From Methanogenium marinum (lineage in GTDB: Archaea > Halobacteriota > Methanomicrobia > Methanomicrobiales > Methanomicrobiaceae): 64,000 nucleotides of DNA. Below the pieces are notes generated by a model. The model was not told the origin of the DNA. It saw nothing but the letters and a program-made list of their open reading frames with translations, and made no database searches. Location of the stretch: assembly GCF_028912405.1 (NCBI RefSeq), contig NZ_JAKELO010000002.1, forward strand, positions 186,001 to 250,000, in the 5' to 3' direction. The translations under genes were made by a program, and so were the position numbers. Below are positions 45,956 through 53,901 of the stretch, piece after piece; the stretch's first letter is position 1, and each line of letters opens with the position of its first letter.

Positions 45956-46459
45956 TCAGCCGAGTTCCGGCTTCCCGTCGGCCCATGCCTCAACCGCTTC
46001 CCGGATAGCATCGTCCGTATAGGAAGAGATGCGGACCTTGGTGCGGGAGAGCGTCACATAGTAGGTCTCGCTGTTCGCGTCGTGGCACTTCAGCTTGCAG
46101 GAGAAGGTGTCCTTTGCGTTGTCACGGGACTGGGTTCCGCCAATAGCGGTGGCAAGATCGTCGTCTGCCATCACATGGCTGGCAGCGGTCCCGAATGCCG
46201 TGACCGTTGCGACCTGGACGGAGACATCGCCTATGGTGTCGGCTTCGAGATTTTCGTATATGACCTTTGCATCATACGCTTCTTTGGAACGTACGACCGG
46301 GTCGATGGTCACCCCACTCTCGACGTACGAGGTACAGCCGAAGGGGTTGGTGTCGATGATGTCCTGCACAAGGGCATCGAAGATGGTGATATTTGCGATG
46401 GGGACGAGAAGGTCCCGCACCGCAGTCTTGGTGTTGGTGGTCTGGATAAAGTCAGCCAT
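45956..46459 (-). CDS. Conserved protein of module A, 167 aa, function unknown
   Basis: Begins MADFIQTTNTKTAVRDLLVP and ends AVEAWADGKPELG. It is soluble, alpha/beta, with no signal or membrane span. A middle part resembles structural or capsid-like beta-rich proteins (NPFGCTSYVESGVTIDPVV), but no family was recognised. ATG 46459 is preceded by GGAG 7 nt before it, better than the GTG at 46468. The decayed copy at 59911-60419 keeps most codons in the central region, so it was under selection before. It diverges from the 68-aa gene across a palindrome-bearing promoter. Confidence 0.75.
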   Translation of the reverse strand: MADFIQTTNTKTAVRDLLVPIANITIFDALVQDIIDTNPFGCTSYVESGVTIDPVVRSKEAYDAKVIYENLEADTIGDVSVQVATVTAFGTAASHVMADDDLATAIGGTQSRDNAKDTFSCKLKCHDANSETYYVTLSRTKVRISSYTDDAIREAVEAWADGKPELG

Positions 46460-46510
46460 TTTTGGCACTCCTGCCAGCCGTTTCCCGGGGTTCGACTGAC
46501 ATATAATACT

Positions 46511-46525
46511 ATTACTTCAGGTAAT
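46511..46525. promoter_or_regulatory. Palindrome ATTACtTCAGGTAAT, module A divergent promoter
   Basis: A 6-3-6 inverted repeat (one mismatch to ATTACC-N3-GGTAAT) in the 115-bp region between the divergent 167-aa and 68-aa genes. The same site is perfect in module B (60473). Its placement next to TATA-like tracts (CATTTAAAAAAT at 46538) fits a repressor operator. Confidence 0.7.
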
Positions 46526-46574
46526 ATTAATCTATCTAATCATTTAAAAAATTGAAAAATATTCAGTGATATGA

Positions 46575-46781
46575 ATGGAAAAAACGGATGAATTAAGCGT
46601 AAAAAATATGCGAATACATCATCAGAACCATAAAATCAAATATACTCATAACCCGCCGCATAAGGAAATATCAGACCGCAAAGATGGTATAACCATCCAG
46701 CCACTGCTTTCTGAAAATGACCATCTGAACAATAAACAAGTGAACACTACACGAAGTCCACCCTGCTATTTCCCGGATTGA
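46575..46781 (+). CDS. 68-aa protein of module A, unknown
   Basis: Reads MEKTDELSVKNMRIHHQNH to TTRSPPCYFPD. It is polar and basic, with His-rich N-terminal half. The copy in module B (60538-60744) has the same length. Differences fall partly at third codon positions and none break the frame, which supports coding. A TATA-like tract lies 26-37 nt upstream of the ATG, consistent with a leaderless message. No family recognised. Confidence 0.6.
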   Translation: MEKTDELSVKNMRIHHQNHKIKYTHNPPHKEISDRKDGITIQPLLSENDHLNNKQVNTTRSPPCYFPD

Positions 46782-46798
46782 AAATGTCACACCCAATA

Positions 46799-46813
46799 AT
46801 TACCAAAGGTAAT
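46799..46813. promoter_or_regulatory. Perfect palindrome ATTACCAAAGGTAAT before the XhlA-like gene
   Basis: Second 6-3-6 palindrome of module A, 61 nt upstream of the XhlA-like ATG at 46874. Module B has ATTACCATAGGTAAT at the equivalent site (60762). The arms are identical in all perfect copies while the 3-nt spacer varies, as expected for a dimer-binding site. Confidence 0.75.
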
Positions 46814-46873
46814 ATTCATCCCCCTTGCCATCAGAAACTATGCAACGAATATACCGGAAAGTGACCAAAAAAA

Positions 46874-47140
46874 ATGACAGACAAAATGAAGGACGATATG
46901 GACGCGAAAATCATCGGGATGAACGAAAAAATCATCGAGACGCACCGCGATGTCAAGTGGATCTGCCGGACACTCACAGAGATGAAAGAAACAGATGAAA
47001 ACTTCGAAAACCGCATCAGGAACCTGGAAGGGTGGCGGGCCGAAAAGACCGGTGCTGAGAGACGGATGGGCGGTGTATGTGCCGGCCTCAGCGGGATTGT
47101 GGGTGGTGTTGTAGCGTGGCTGATACAGTTGATGGGGTAA
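46874..47140 (+). CDS. XhlA-like coiled-coil/membrane protein, module A
   Basis: 88 aa. Residues 1-55 form a charged helix with heptad spacing (MNEKIIETHRDVKWICRTL, ENFENRIRNLEGWRAEK). The C-terminal 20 residues (GLSGIVGGVVAWLIQLMG) are one membrane span. This is the layout of the phage hemolysin/XhlA holin-accessory family, where the protein sits at the membrane. Homology is suggested by architecture, not proven. It has close relatives at 47672 and 60835. Confidence 0.7.
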   Translation: MTDKMKDDMDAKIIGMNEKIIETHRDVKWICRTLTEMKETDENFENRIRNLEGWRAEKTGAERRMGGVCAGLSGIVGGVVAWLIQLMG

Positions 47141-47181
47141 CAGATCCCAATACCGGATTAACCTCAGATATGCTTAAATCG

Positions 47182-47459
47182 CTACTTTATGTCAATAGTC
47201 CCTATACGCAGTATTTCTTGGTCGGATTCCAATGATAACAATCTGATAATCAGGACACAGAGTTCGAAAATAATTCGCCAGGTTCCCACTCTCAGCCGAT
47301 AGGTATTTTGTATATCCCATTTAATTTGCGAATATCGAGATCAGGAGAGAATCCTTCCTTTCATTGCTGAAGTCTGGTGTAAATGTGCGTATGATCGGGC
47401 TCCTCAATTGATTCAAGGTCCCGTTTTGCCCGCTTCTCAAGAAAAATCCTATATTTCAT
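47182..47459 (-). pseudogene. relE: RelE-type toxin, frameshifted
   Basis: Starts ATG 47459 with MKYRIFLEKRAKRDLESIEE (typical RelE opening), reaches a TGA after about 33 codons, and continues in other frames with PDLDIRKLNG and TYRLRVGTWRIIFEL, the RelE core, ending TAG at 47182. At least two frame changes make it inactive. Its start overlaps the end of the antitoxin gene by 11 nt. Confidence 0.75.
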
Positions 47460-47628
47460 GGAGTTTCAGATTTCCTTCCTTCTTTCTATCCCGATACTCC
47501 GCAATCAGGTTGATTTCATCTTCATCCGGCTCGACAACTCCCGTGAGCCGTGTATCGATGATACTTTCAATCTTCTGAAGGAGAAAGAGAATATCGTTCA
47601 TTTCCCTTATTGCTTCAGCCATAGTCAT
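47449..47628 (-). CDS. relB: RelB-like antitoxin (59 aa) with dead partner
   Basis: Reads MTMAEAIREMNDILFLLQKI, then a DTRLTGVVEPDEDE stretch and a basic end. This is the small acidic-helical type of antitoxin found before archaeal RelE genes. ATG 47628 or ATG 47622 are both possible starts. It is intact although the RelE partner is broken, a common end state of addiction modules. Confidence 0.65.
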   Translation of the reverse strand: MTMAEAIREMNDILFLLQKIESIIDTRLTGVVEPDEDEINLIAEYRDRKKEGNLKLHEI

Positions 47629-47671
47629 ACATCACCATCAATAAAATTTAATCATTTCCCACTTGATCAAA

Positions 47672-47899
47672 ATGATGGATGACCTGAACGCGAAAATCAT
47701 CGAGACACACCGCGATGTCAAGTGGATCTGCCGGACACTCACAGAGATGAAAGAAACAGATGATGACTTCGAAAACCGCATCCGGAACCTGGAAGGGTGG
47801 CAGGCCGAAAAAACCGGTGCTGAGAGACAGATGGGTGACATCTGTGCCGACCTCAGAGGGATTGTGGGCGGTGTTGTAGCGTGGCTGATATACAGTTGA
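47672..47899 (+). CDS. XhlA-like protein, third copy
   Basis: 75 residues from ATG 47672 (a TTG at 47663 is possible): MMDDLNAKIIETHRDVKW, then the same ICRTLTEMKETDDDFENRI block and a membrane tail GIVGGVVAWLIYS. Nucleotide similarity to module A is very high from about 47690 on, while the first 30 codons and the palindrome promoter are missing. So it is a partial duplication lacking the ATTACC-N3-GGTAAT control. Confidence 0.65.
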   Translation: MMDDLNAKIIETHRDVKWICRTLTEMKETDDDFENRIRNLEGWQAEKTGAERQMGDICADLRGIVGGVVAWLIYS

Positions 47900-47935
47900 T
47901 GAGGTAACCGGATACACAAGCATACACCCGTTCAC

Positions 47936-48152
47936 ACACTCAGACACACCTCACCCACAAACACGCAAACATACACCCATCCATTCACAACCACTCAAAC
48001 ACACCTCGCCCACAAACACGCAAACATACACCCATTCATTCACAATCACTCAAACGCAACCCACTCACAAACACGAAAACATACACCCATTCATTCACAA
48101 CCACTCAGACACACCCTCGCCCACAAACACACAAACATACACCCCCGCCTAC
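47936..48152. repeat. 55-56 bp minisatellite, four units
   Basis: Units contain CCCACAAACACGCAAACATAC, CACCCATTCATTCACAA and CACTCAAACACACC. The ACAAACAC box recurs at 47957, 48012, 48067 and 48123 (spacing 55, 55, 56). Extreme C/A strand bias, no coding frame. It lies about 350-570 bp upstream of the Orc1/Cdc6-like gene. Confidence 0.88.
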
Positions 48153-48159
48153 TTACTTA

Positions 48160-48288
48160 CCCATTCGCCCACTCACCCACTCACCCACTCGCCCATTCAC
48201 CCACTCACCCATTCGCCCATTCGCCCATTCGCCCATTCGCCCATTCGCCCACTCACCCATTCACCCATTCACCCATTCACCCATTCAC
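48160..48288. repeat. 8-bp microsatellite CCCATTCR / CCCACTCR
   Basis: About sixteen head-to-tail octamers CCC(A)(T/C)TC(G/A), directly after the 55-bp array and about 215 bp before the Orc1/Cdc6-like gene. The strand is almost free of G in places. The period is not a multiple of three and no frame is maintained. Confidence 0.9.
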
Positions 48289-48470
48289 ACCCTCAAAAAT
48301 ACCCCCTCACTCATACAAAAAAAAGAGCGCACAAAAAATACCGATTTTCAGCACCAAAAGACCCCATATAAAGTTCAAAAAAACCTTTAAAAACAAAATA
48401 TTGAATTTATTGAGATTTCAGGCAAAATAAACCACAAATTCGGATAATTCACTGATACACTCCATCCCGT

Positions 48471-48480
48471 TTTAAATAAA
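48471..48480 (+). promoter_or_regulatory. TATA box of the Orc1/Cdc6-like gene
   Basis: TTTAAATAAA lies about 23-32 nt before the ATG at 48503. There is no Shine-Dalgarno, so a leaderless or nearly leaderless transcript is expected. Confidence 0.55.
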
Positions 48481-48502
48481 ACCCCTGCGCCGATCCACTT
48501 TT

Positions 48503-49621
48503 ATGAAACAGAATGTTTCTACCGCAAACAGAACGCTCTTCATGGATCACACGGTCCTTGAATTAGACCACATCCCTGAAACCATCCGGTTCCGGGAGAC
48601 ACAAATAAATACGATGTATCAAAACATCCGCCCCGCCATCCGCGGAGCCTGTCCAACCAATATGATCCTCCAGGGCCTGCCTGGCACCGGGAAGACCACC
48701 ATTGTAAAACACATTTTCAAAGAGATTAAGGAGACAAACATACACATCCTCCCGGTGCTCGTCAACTGCCAGATCATGCAGACCGAATTCAGGGTATTTC
48801 ACAAAATATATTCAACCCTTTTCCACCAGGAGCCGCCCCTTCACGGTGTCTCCATCATGCAACTCATTGACGCCGTGGCCACAAAATTCTCCCGGACAGG
48901 TGACGTCATCCTCATCTGCCTCGATGATGTCAACTTCCTCTTACATGAAAACACCATGGAGAAAGTGCTCTGCACCCTTCTCCGGCTGCATGAGGAATAC
49001 CCCGGTATCAAAATAGGTGTCATCATCACCGTAAATACAATAGATGCCCCCATCACAAACCACCTCAGTAAATCAGTAAATTCGATATTCCGGCCAAATC
49101 TAATATTATTCCCACCCTACGAAGAGGAAGAGGTACGGGCCATTATGCAGGACAGGGTCAGGGTCGGGCTCTGCCCGGGCATCATTTCCCCGGATATTCA
49201 GGACACCATCGTGGAGAAGACAATGAAAGAATGCGACCTGCGATTGGGCATCTGCCTGCTGAAGTCCTCAGCGGATCTGGCCGAATCAGACAACCGCACA
49301 TCCATTACCCAGACAGATGTGGGGGCATCCCTCCAGACAGTCCGGGAAATACACCTTCAGACAGCCGACAAAGTGCTTAAAGAGGAAGAACAGCAGATGC
49401 TGGATATGACTATCAAACTGATCCGGCAAAACGGAAATAGAATGAACTCCGGTGAACTCTATCAGGAAATGGAGAAACTGGTGCCGATGTGTTATTCAAG
49501 CTTCAGAAGACGCATCAATAAATATTCATATCTGGGACTTATTAAGATAAACCGGCCCAATATCTGGGGAAATACCCGTGAGATTCTGCTGCGGTATGAT
49601 ACCCATACCATCAAAAAGTGA
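48503..49621 (+). CDS. Orc1/Cdc6-like AAA+ replication initiator
   Basis: 372-aa initiator-type ATPase. Walker A GLPGTGKTT (residues 58-66), Walker B LICLDDVNFLL (about 137-147, with D-D in place of the usual D-E), sensor-1 region IGVIITVNTID, arginine/sensor-2 region CDLRLGICLLKSSA, and a C-terminal winged-helix-like part (ELYQEMEKLVPMCYSSFRRR, KYSYLGLIKI). It is divergent from chromosomal Orc1 in its N-terminus, as in plasmid- and virus-borne copies. It converges with the primase-polymerase gene and is flanked by repeat arrays on both sides, so an origin nearby is likely. Confidence 0.88.
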   Translation: MKQNVSTANRTLFMDHTVLELDHIPETIRFRETQINTMYQNIRPAIRGACPTNMILQGLPGTGKTTIVKHIFKEIKETNIHILPVLVNCQIMQTEFRVFHKIYSTLFHQEPPLHGVSIMQLIDAVATKFSRTGDVILICLDDVNFLLHENTMEKVLCTLLRLHEEYPGIKIGVIITVNTIDAPITNHLSKSVNSIFRPNLILFPPYEEEEVRAIMQDRVRVGLCPGIISPDIQDTIVEKTMKECDLRLGICLLKSSADLAESDNRTSITQTDVGASLQTVREIHLQTADKVLKEEEQQMLDMTIKLIRQNGNRMNSGELYQEMEKLVPMCYSSFRRRINKYSYLGLIKINRPNIWGNTREILLRYDTHTIKK

Positions 49622-49689
49622 TTCATTCGCCAGAAATAATCACATACAATACCTTCTTTTTCCCCACCAGCCATCATCAAACTGCCGTA

Positions 49690-50048
49690 CCGTTATCTTC
49701 TCTTCTCCCCGTTCCATTCAATCAAAACAGCCATATCATCACTTCACCCCTTCTCCCCGTTCCACTCAACCGAAACAGCTGTCTTCACATCACTTCTTCT
49801 CCCCGGTTCCACTCAACCCGAAACAGCCGCCATCACTTCACTCCTTCTCTCCCCGGGTCCACTCAACCGAAACAGCTGACTTCACATCACCTCTTCGCCA
49901 CGGCCCCACTCAACAGTCAACCGTCAACCGTCAACTGTCAACCGCCATCACTTCGCCCCTTCTCCCCGGTTCCACTCAACCGAAACAGCTGACTTCACAT
50001 CACCTCTTCTCCCGGTTCCACTCAACAGCCAGCCGTCTTCACTTCACC
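49690..50048. repeat. About 48-bp tandem repeat, seven units, between convergent replication genes
   Basis: Seven imperfect units with the core CTTCTCCCCGGTTCCACTCAA and CCGAAACAGCTGACTTCACATC. One unit carries an inner expansion of AGTCAACCGTCAACCGTCAAC. The last unit runs into the 3' end of the primase-polymerase gene. No gene is encoded. AACAGCTG is a small palindrome repeated in four units. Confidence 0.88.
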
Positions 50049-53000
50049 CCTTCACCTTTGTTCCACTCCCGGATCAGCCGGGCATAACACCCTTCACAAA
50101 CACTTGCCCGCTCTTCACCTGAATGATACACCGCCGCTTTCTCTCCACAGAGATCACACGAGCCCAGAGAGACTGCTGACCGCCGAAACGACCGGTGGTC
50201 CAGGATACCCGGGAGCGGAAAGGTAATTCCTGTCTTCCTGGGGAGCACCGTTTCACGTTTCGGCCCACTCGTTTCACGCTTCAGATTTACCAGATCACGT
50301 TTCGACCCACTCGTTTCACGTTTCAGGTCCACCGTATCACACCTGGCGTGCACCAATACACCACGTTCACCATCCGTGCACCGGCTGGTGCACGTTTGTA
50401 ACGGCACATTATCCACCTGATTTGCGATAGAACCACATTCCTGCGTTTTTTCAGGTAACCGTGCACCACCACCAATATCAGACAGACAAACACGTCCCCC
50501 CATACCAACACACTCACATAACGAAGAAACGGGATTGCTGAATGATATTGGATTGTGGTGCACACTTCCTGTATTCTCTGTACATCTATCTATAATATTA
50601 TCTCTATTAGGTAAACAAACAGCATTTTGCCCGTCTTTTATCCGTGCACTTTTGCCCGTTTTTTGGTGCACGGATGGTGCAATAGTGCACGGATCTTCTC
50701 CTCCATCATCCCCGATTTGCCCGGTGTCATCATCCGGGCCATCGTCACCGGGTCCGTCATCACCGGTTTGCCCGGTATCATCATCCGACCCATCGTCACC
50801 GGATCCATCATCCCCGGTGTGCCCGGTATCATCATCCGACCCATCGTCACCGGATCCATCATCTCCGGTATGACTGATATCATCATCTGATCTACCATCA
50901 CCGGATTCTTCATCCACGGTATGGCGGGTATCATCATCCGATCCATCGTCACCCAATCCATCATCCCCGATTTGCCCGGTATCATCATCCAGCCCATCGT
51001 CACCAGATCCATCATCCACGGTTTGCCCGGTATTATCATCCGATCTACCGTCACCGGATCCACCGTCACCAGATCCACCGTCACCTGATCCACCGTCACC
51101 TGATCCACCATCCACGGTTTGCCCGGTATCATCATCCGGCCCATCATCACCGGATCCACCGTCACCGGAATCACTGCTGTCGTCATCCGATTCCAGCCAG
51201 ACATCCGACTGAGTCGTCCAGTCCCGGTACATGCCGACATCAAAGGAGAAGTACTTCTCCCGTTTCTTTATCTCCATCCCGCAGAGATCCTCCGCCACCA
51301 TCGCATCGATGAGACCTATCGCCGGACACTTATCAAGAATACCCGTGTAGGTCGCCCGCCCGTTGGAATAACCAAACAGCAGCCGGCGGGTCTGGTGAAA
51401 CGATAAACCAAGAGTGACCTGGAGCTGCCGGATAGTAAAAATCTCCAGACCCATCCGCAGGATAGACTTCAGTGCTGCCGCCTCGTTTCGGGTCAGCTTC
51501 GTCTCCTGCCCGCCGACGTCACTATTAATCTCACCATAGAGGCGCCTTGCATACTCAAAATCCTCACAGGTGGCGATAAGAGACCCGTCTGTACCCGTCT
51601 CCCGCTGGAGACCATGCAGCAGTGCGTGGCATTTTATTAAATCAAAAAGCATTGCCGGATTGCGCCGGTTATGAATCGCGGAAAAATAAATACGCCGGGC
51701 AAACGGAATGTGCACCCGCCGGACCACCCCCTTCAAAATCTCCCACATCGCCTGACAGACAGGGACATCAGGGTCTTCTGCGACAGAAGAGACCACCCCC
51801 GCTTCAACATTCTTCAGATGCAGAAGAACCGCCTTATCCTGGGCGGATGAATCATCAATCCAGACCGTGAGCATCCGGTTCATCACCTGATCGTCACCAA
51901 TTGCCTCAACTTTTGCCAGCCACCAGACACACCGCTCGGGAATCGTGCAGACCTTCAGCTGCCGTTCGCGGGTCAGGGTTCGGTGTTTAATAGGCTCCCT
52001 GAAATTGGCAGTCGCCGACTTAAGAAGTTCCTGCATATCATCTGAAAGAGTGACATCATCAAAGAGGAGCACCGTCCCCGGGCGGAGATCATCATAGTAA
52101 AAGAGAGCCTTATCCGATACCGTCCCCGTCAGCCGGTACTCCTCAGGCAGCAGCCGGACCATCGCATTGCAGGCATGCGTCTTACCCTTCCCGGAGTTCC
52201 CCGATATGGAGACGTGCAGCCCGGACGTATTCTCCACCGACTGGGAGGCAACAGACATGAGAAGACACTCTGCGACCGTCCGGTCACCAACATGATCCCG
52301 GTGGAAGACATCCAGGATAAAACCGAGCGGGTCACCATGCTCGAGAATCTCCAGAGCACGTCTGCGGCACTCCTGCATCTCCGGTGCTTCCGGAAGAGGA
52401 GCACACGGCGCCGGTGAAGAAACCGCTGTCTCCCCATTTGTTTTCATCGTCTCTGCTTGCCCGTCTGGAGCCTTCTCTTCCTTTTGTCCCTTCGTATCCC
52501 CGTTCTTCTTCCGTGCAGCAGCCCATTCCGGTTCATATTGTGCCCGGAGTTCCTGCCACCGCTGCGACCCGCCGCCACAGGAATCGTGATGACACCCGGC
52601 AAAGATGGCACCGTTTGAAAACTGGATGGCAAACGCCCCGTCGGTATGTGCAGAGGAGAACGGACAGGTTGCAAGGGAATAGAGCGTCCCCCCCTGCCAG
52701 GGCCGTTCTCTCAACACATTCAGCCCGTGCGAACGGAGCCACCGCCCCAGATCAAACGACCCGCGACGTCTGCCCGGCTCAGTATCAGGGAGAGACCGGG
52801 GAACGAGTCCGGCAAGGTCCCGGAGAATCGCATCAGACACGACACCAGGGGAGTCCGGTGCAGAAACAATACGGGCCTTCCGATGCGGACGGGCATCGGT
52901 ACTGTCACCCTTGCAGGCCGTCGTCCCATAGAGTTTCCAGATACGGCCCGCATTGAAATTCGCCGTATCACAGTGGACAACGTCATCGGAAAAGAACGTA

Positions 53001-53524
53001 TCAAGCACCGTAAGACAGGCTTTTACCAGCCGGACAGAATCACCATCATTCGGAAGATCGATGCGGTATAAGAGATGTGCTCCATTCCCGGAGTCAGCGA
53101 GTACAGGCACAGGGAATCCTCTTTTTGTGAGCCATGCTGCAACATCTTCAGCCCGTACAAGCGCAGCAGCATGTTCCTCTGCATTCGATGATACCCCGCT
53201 CGGCCGGACCGGATCAAAATCAATCGGGAGCCACCGGCGGCGGACAATATCCGCATCGGCAGTCGTTGCATCCTGCCGGGAGAGGCGTTGTTTCATCCGG
53301 TTCGCACGCCGGGAGAGAAGGGCCGGGTTCACCTCATTTAAGGTGACATACACGCCGCTGACATCACGGAATGCATCCATCGCTTTTGCCCGCAGAGAGA
53401 GAACATCGAAGTCACTGAAGTAACCACTGTGGACCCCGCCATCACCGAGGCCACGAAGTTCAACCACATCACCATCAGAAAACAGAAGGGAGAGGGTGTC
53501 CCGGATCTCCTCTTCCTCAGACAT
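50039..53524 (-). CDS. Primase-polymerase (AEP) / AAA+ helicase fusion with Asp-Gly linker
   Basis: 1161 aa. Residues about 1-240: archaeo-eukaryotic primase/PrimPol domain with the metal motif WLPIDFDPVR (102-104 DFD), the second motif ADSGNGAHLLYRID, and third motif DTANFNAGRIWKLYG. About 285-320: zinc site CPFSSAHTDGA..GCHHDSC as in phage P4-type primases. About 395-600: helicase-type ATPase with Walker A GNSGKGKTH (442-450) and Walker B VLLFDDVTL. About 680-770: wHTH-like segment (FTIRQLQVTLGLSFHQTRRL). About 778-942: Asp-Gly-Ser repeat linker. 1123-1146: C-x2-C..C-x2-C zinc finger. Start ATG 53524 (GGAGG before it) overlaps the upstream stop as TAATG. Plasmid/virus replication protein. 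Confidence 0.85.
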   Translation of the reverse strand: MSEEEEIRDTLSLLFSDGDVVELRGLGDGGVHSGYFSDFDVLSLRAKAMDAFRDVSGVYVTLNEVNPALLSRRANRMKQRLSRQDATTADADIVRRRWLPIDFDPVRPSGVSSNAEEHAAALVRAEDVAAWLTKRGFPVPVLADSGNGAHLLYRIDLPNDGDSVRLVKACLTVLDTFFSDDVVHCDTANFNAGRIWKLYGTTACKGDSTDARPHRKARIVSAPDSPGVVSDAILRDLAGLVPRSLPDTEPGRRRGSFDLGRWLRSHGLNVLRERPWQGGTLYSLATCPFSSAHTDGAFAIQFSNGAIFAGCHHDSCGGGSQRWQELRAQYEPEWAAARKKNGDTKGQKEEKAPDGQAETMKTNGETAVSSPAPCAPLPEAPEMQECRRRALEILEHGDPLGFILDVFHRDHVGDRTVAECLLMSVASQSVENTSGLHVSISGNSGKGKTHACNAMVRLLPEEYRLTGTVSDKALFYYDDLRPGTVLLFDDVTLSDDMQELLKSATANFREPIKHRTLTRERQLKVCTIPERCVWWLAKVEAIGDDQVMNRMLTVWIDDSSAQDKAVLLHLKNVEAGVVSSVAEDPDVPVCQAMWEILKGVVRRVHIPFARRIYFSAIHNRRNPAMLFDLIKCHALLHGLQRETGTDGSLIATCEDFEYARRLYGEINSDVGGQETKLTRNEAAALKSILRMGLEIFTIRQLQVTLGLSFHQTRRLLFGYSNGRATYTGILDKCPAIGLIDAMVAEDLCGMEIKKREKYFSFDVGMYRDWTTQSDVWLESDDDSSDSGDGGSGDDGPDDDTGQTVDGGSGDGGSGDGGSGDGGSGDGRSDDNTGQTVDDGSGDDGLDDDTGQIGDDGLGDDGSDDDTRHTVDEESGDGRSDDDISHTGDDGSGDDGSDDDTGHTGDDGSGDDGSDDDTGQTGDDGPGDDGPDDDTGQIGDDGGEDPCTIAPSVHQKTGKSARIKDGQNAVCLPNRDNIIDRCTENTGSVHHNPISFSNPVSSLCECVGMGGRVCLSDIGGGARLPEKTQECGSIANQVDNVPLQTCTSRCTDGERGVLVHARCDTVDLKRETSGSKRDLVNLKRETSGPKRETVLPRKTGITFPLPGILDHRSFRRSAVSLGSCDLCGEKAAVYHSGEERASVCEGCYARLIREWNKGEGVK
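50700..51190 (-). repeat. Coding minisatellite for the Asp-Gly-Ser linker
   Basis: Inside the primase-polymerase gene, about 490 bp consist of degenerate units of about 51-54 bp and shorter 12-15 bp sub-repeats, encoding GDDGSGDDGSDDDTGQT-like peptides. The length keeps the frame. The linker is strongly acidic and should be unstructured. Confidence 0.9.
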
Positions 53525-53901
53525 TACCGGCATCCTCCTGTATGGTTCGGTATCACAGGGAAAAGCGGTGCAGAGACCGCCTCACCGCGGGCGACCTGCT
53601 GGAAACAGGCAAACGGGATACTATAGAAACCAGCGCGTGTTTCGGCGATGACGGCCCGCCCGGATGCATGGACAGCGATATAGCCATCGATGAACGTTTC
53701 GACCACAATGGCTCCGTCCGGATGAACGATTTCTTCTGTCCGGGTCAAAGGCACGCTATGCCCGTAAAAAAGCAGCGTGTGAATATCATTCCGGGTGAGC
53801 TGATAATTCCCCTCTGCAATGGTGAGGGTCAGCCGCCCGCCCCTGGCGAAGGAAAGTCCCCCACATTCACCCGGGGAAAGGATGCCGGATTCAGTCTGCA
53901 T
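53524..53901 (-). CDS. Hypothetical protein of the replicon operon, 125 aa
   Basis: Begins MQTESGILSPGECGGLSFA. Predicted beta-rich, with VVETFIDGYIAVHASGRAVI and a C-terminal FPVIPNHTGGCR. Not recognised. Its ATG follows the upstream stop immediately and its TAA overlaps the primase-polymerase ATG, so it is co-translated with it. A role with the replication protein is inferred from that. Confidence 0.72.
   Translation of the reverse strand: MQTESGILSPGECGGLSFARGGRLTLTIAEGNYQLTRNDIHTLLFYGHSVPLTRTEEIVHPDGAIVVETFIDGYIAVHASGRAVIAETRAGFYSIPFACFQQVARGEAVSAPLFPVIPNHTGGCR

Larger units (their letters stand above)
45300..47140 (+). repeat. Module A: long direct repeat (with module B at 59340-61101)
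   Basis: Starting near 45300-45390 (shared ATCCACACAGACGCC box at 45387 and 59419), the sequence parallels 59340-61101. The parallel runs through the ACAGGGAGCCCCACCCCCTG box, the TCAAATTTCC repeat tract, the 167-aa gene, the palindrome-bearing promoters, the 68-aa gene and the XhlA-like gene. The offset is about 13960 bp in the coding part and about 14030 bp at the outer end. Confidence 0.85.

Noticed and set aside
45598..46555. Plus-strand frames of 134-267 codons across module A
   Set aside because: They run through low-complexity AAATTTCC repeats and antisense to the 167-aa gene; the minus frame has the ribosome site and the better-preserved copy.
47936..48152. 55-bp array as a CRISPR array
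   Set aside because: The whole unit, not only a 25-40 bp part, is repeated; there are no variable spacers.
48160..48288. Octamer array as a CRISPR-like repeat
   Set aside because: Period is 8 bp with no unique spacers, and no cas genes are in the window; it is a microsatellite.
49578..50087. Plus-strand frame of 169 codons after the Orc1/Cdc6-like gene
   Set aside because: It is the translation of the 48-bp tandem repeat (Ser/Thr/His/Pro repeats) and overlaps the end of the initiator gene; no start site.
50535..50890. Plus-strand frames rich in Pro/Ser/Ile opposite the Asp-Gly linker
   Set aside because: They are the antisense reading of the minisatellite in the primase-polymerase gene and have no start signals or domain.
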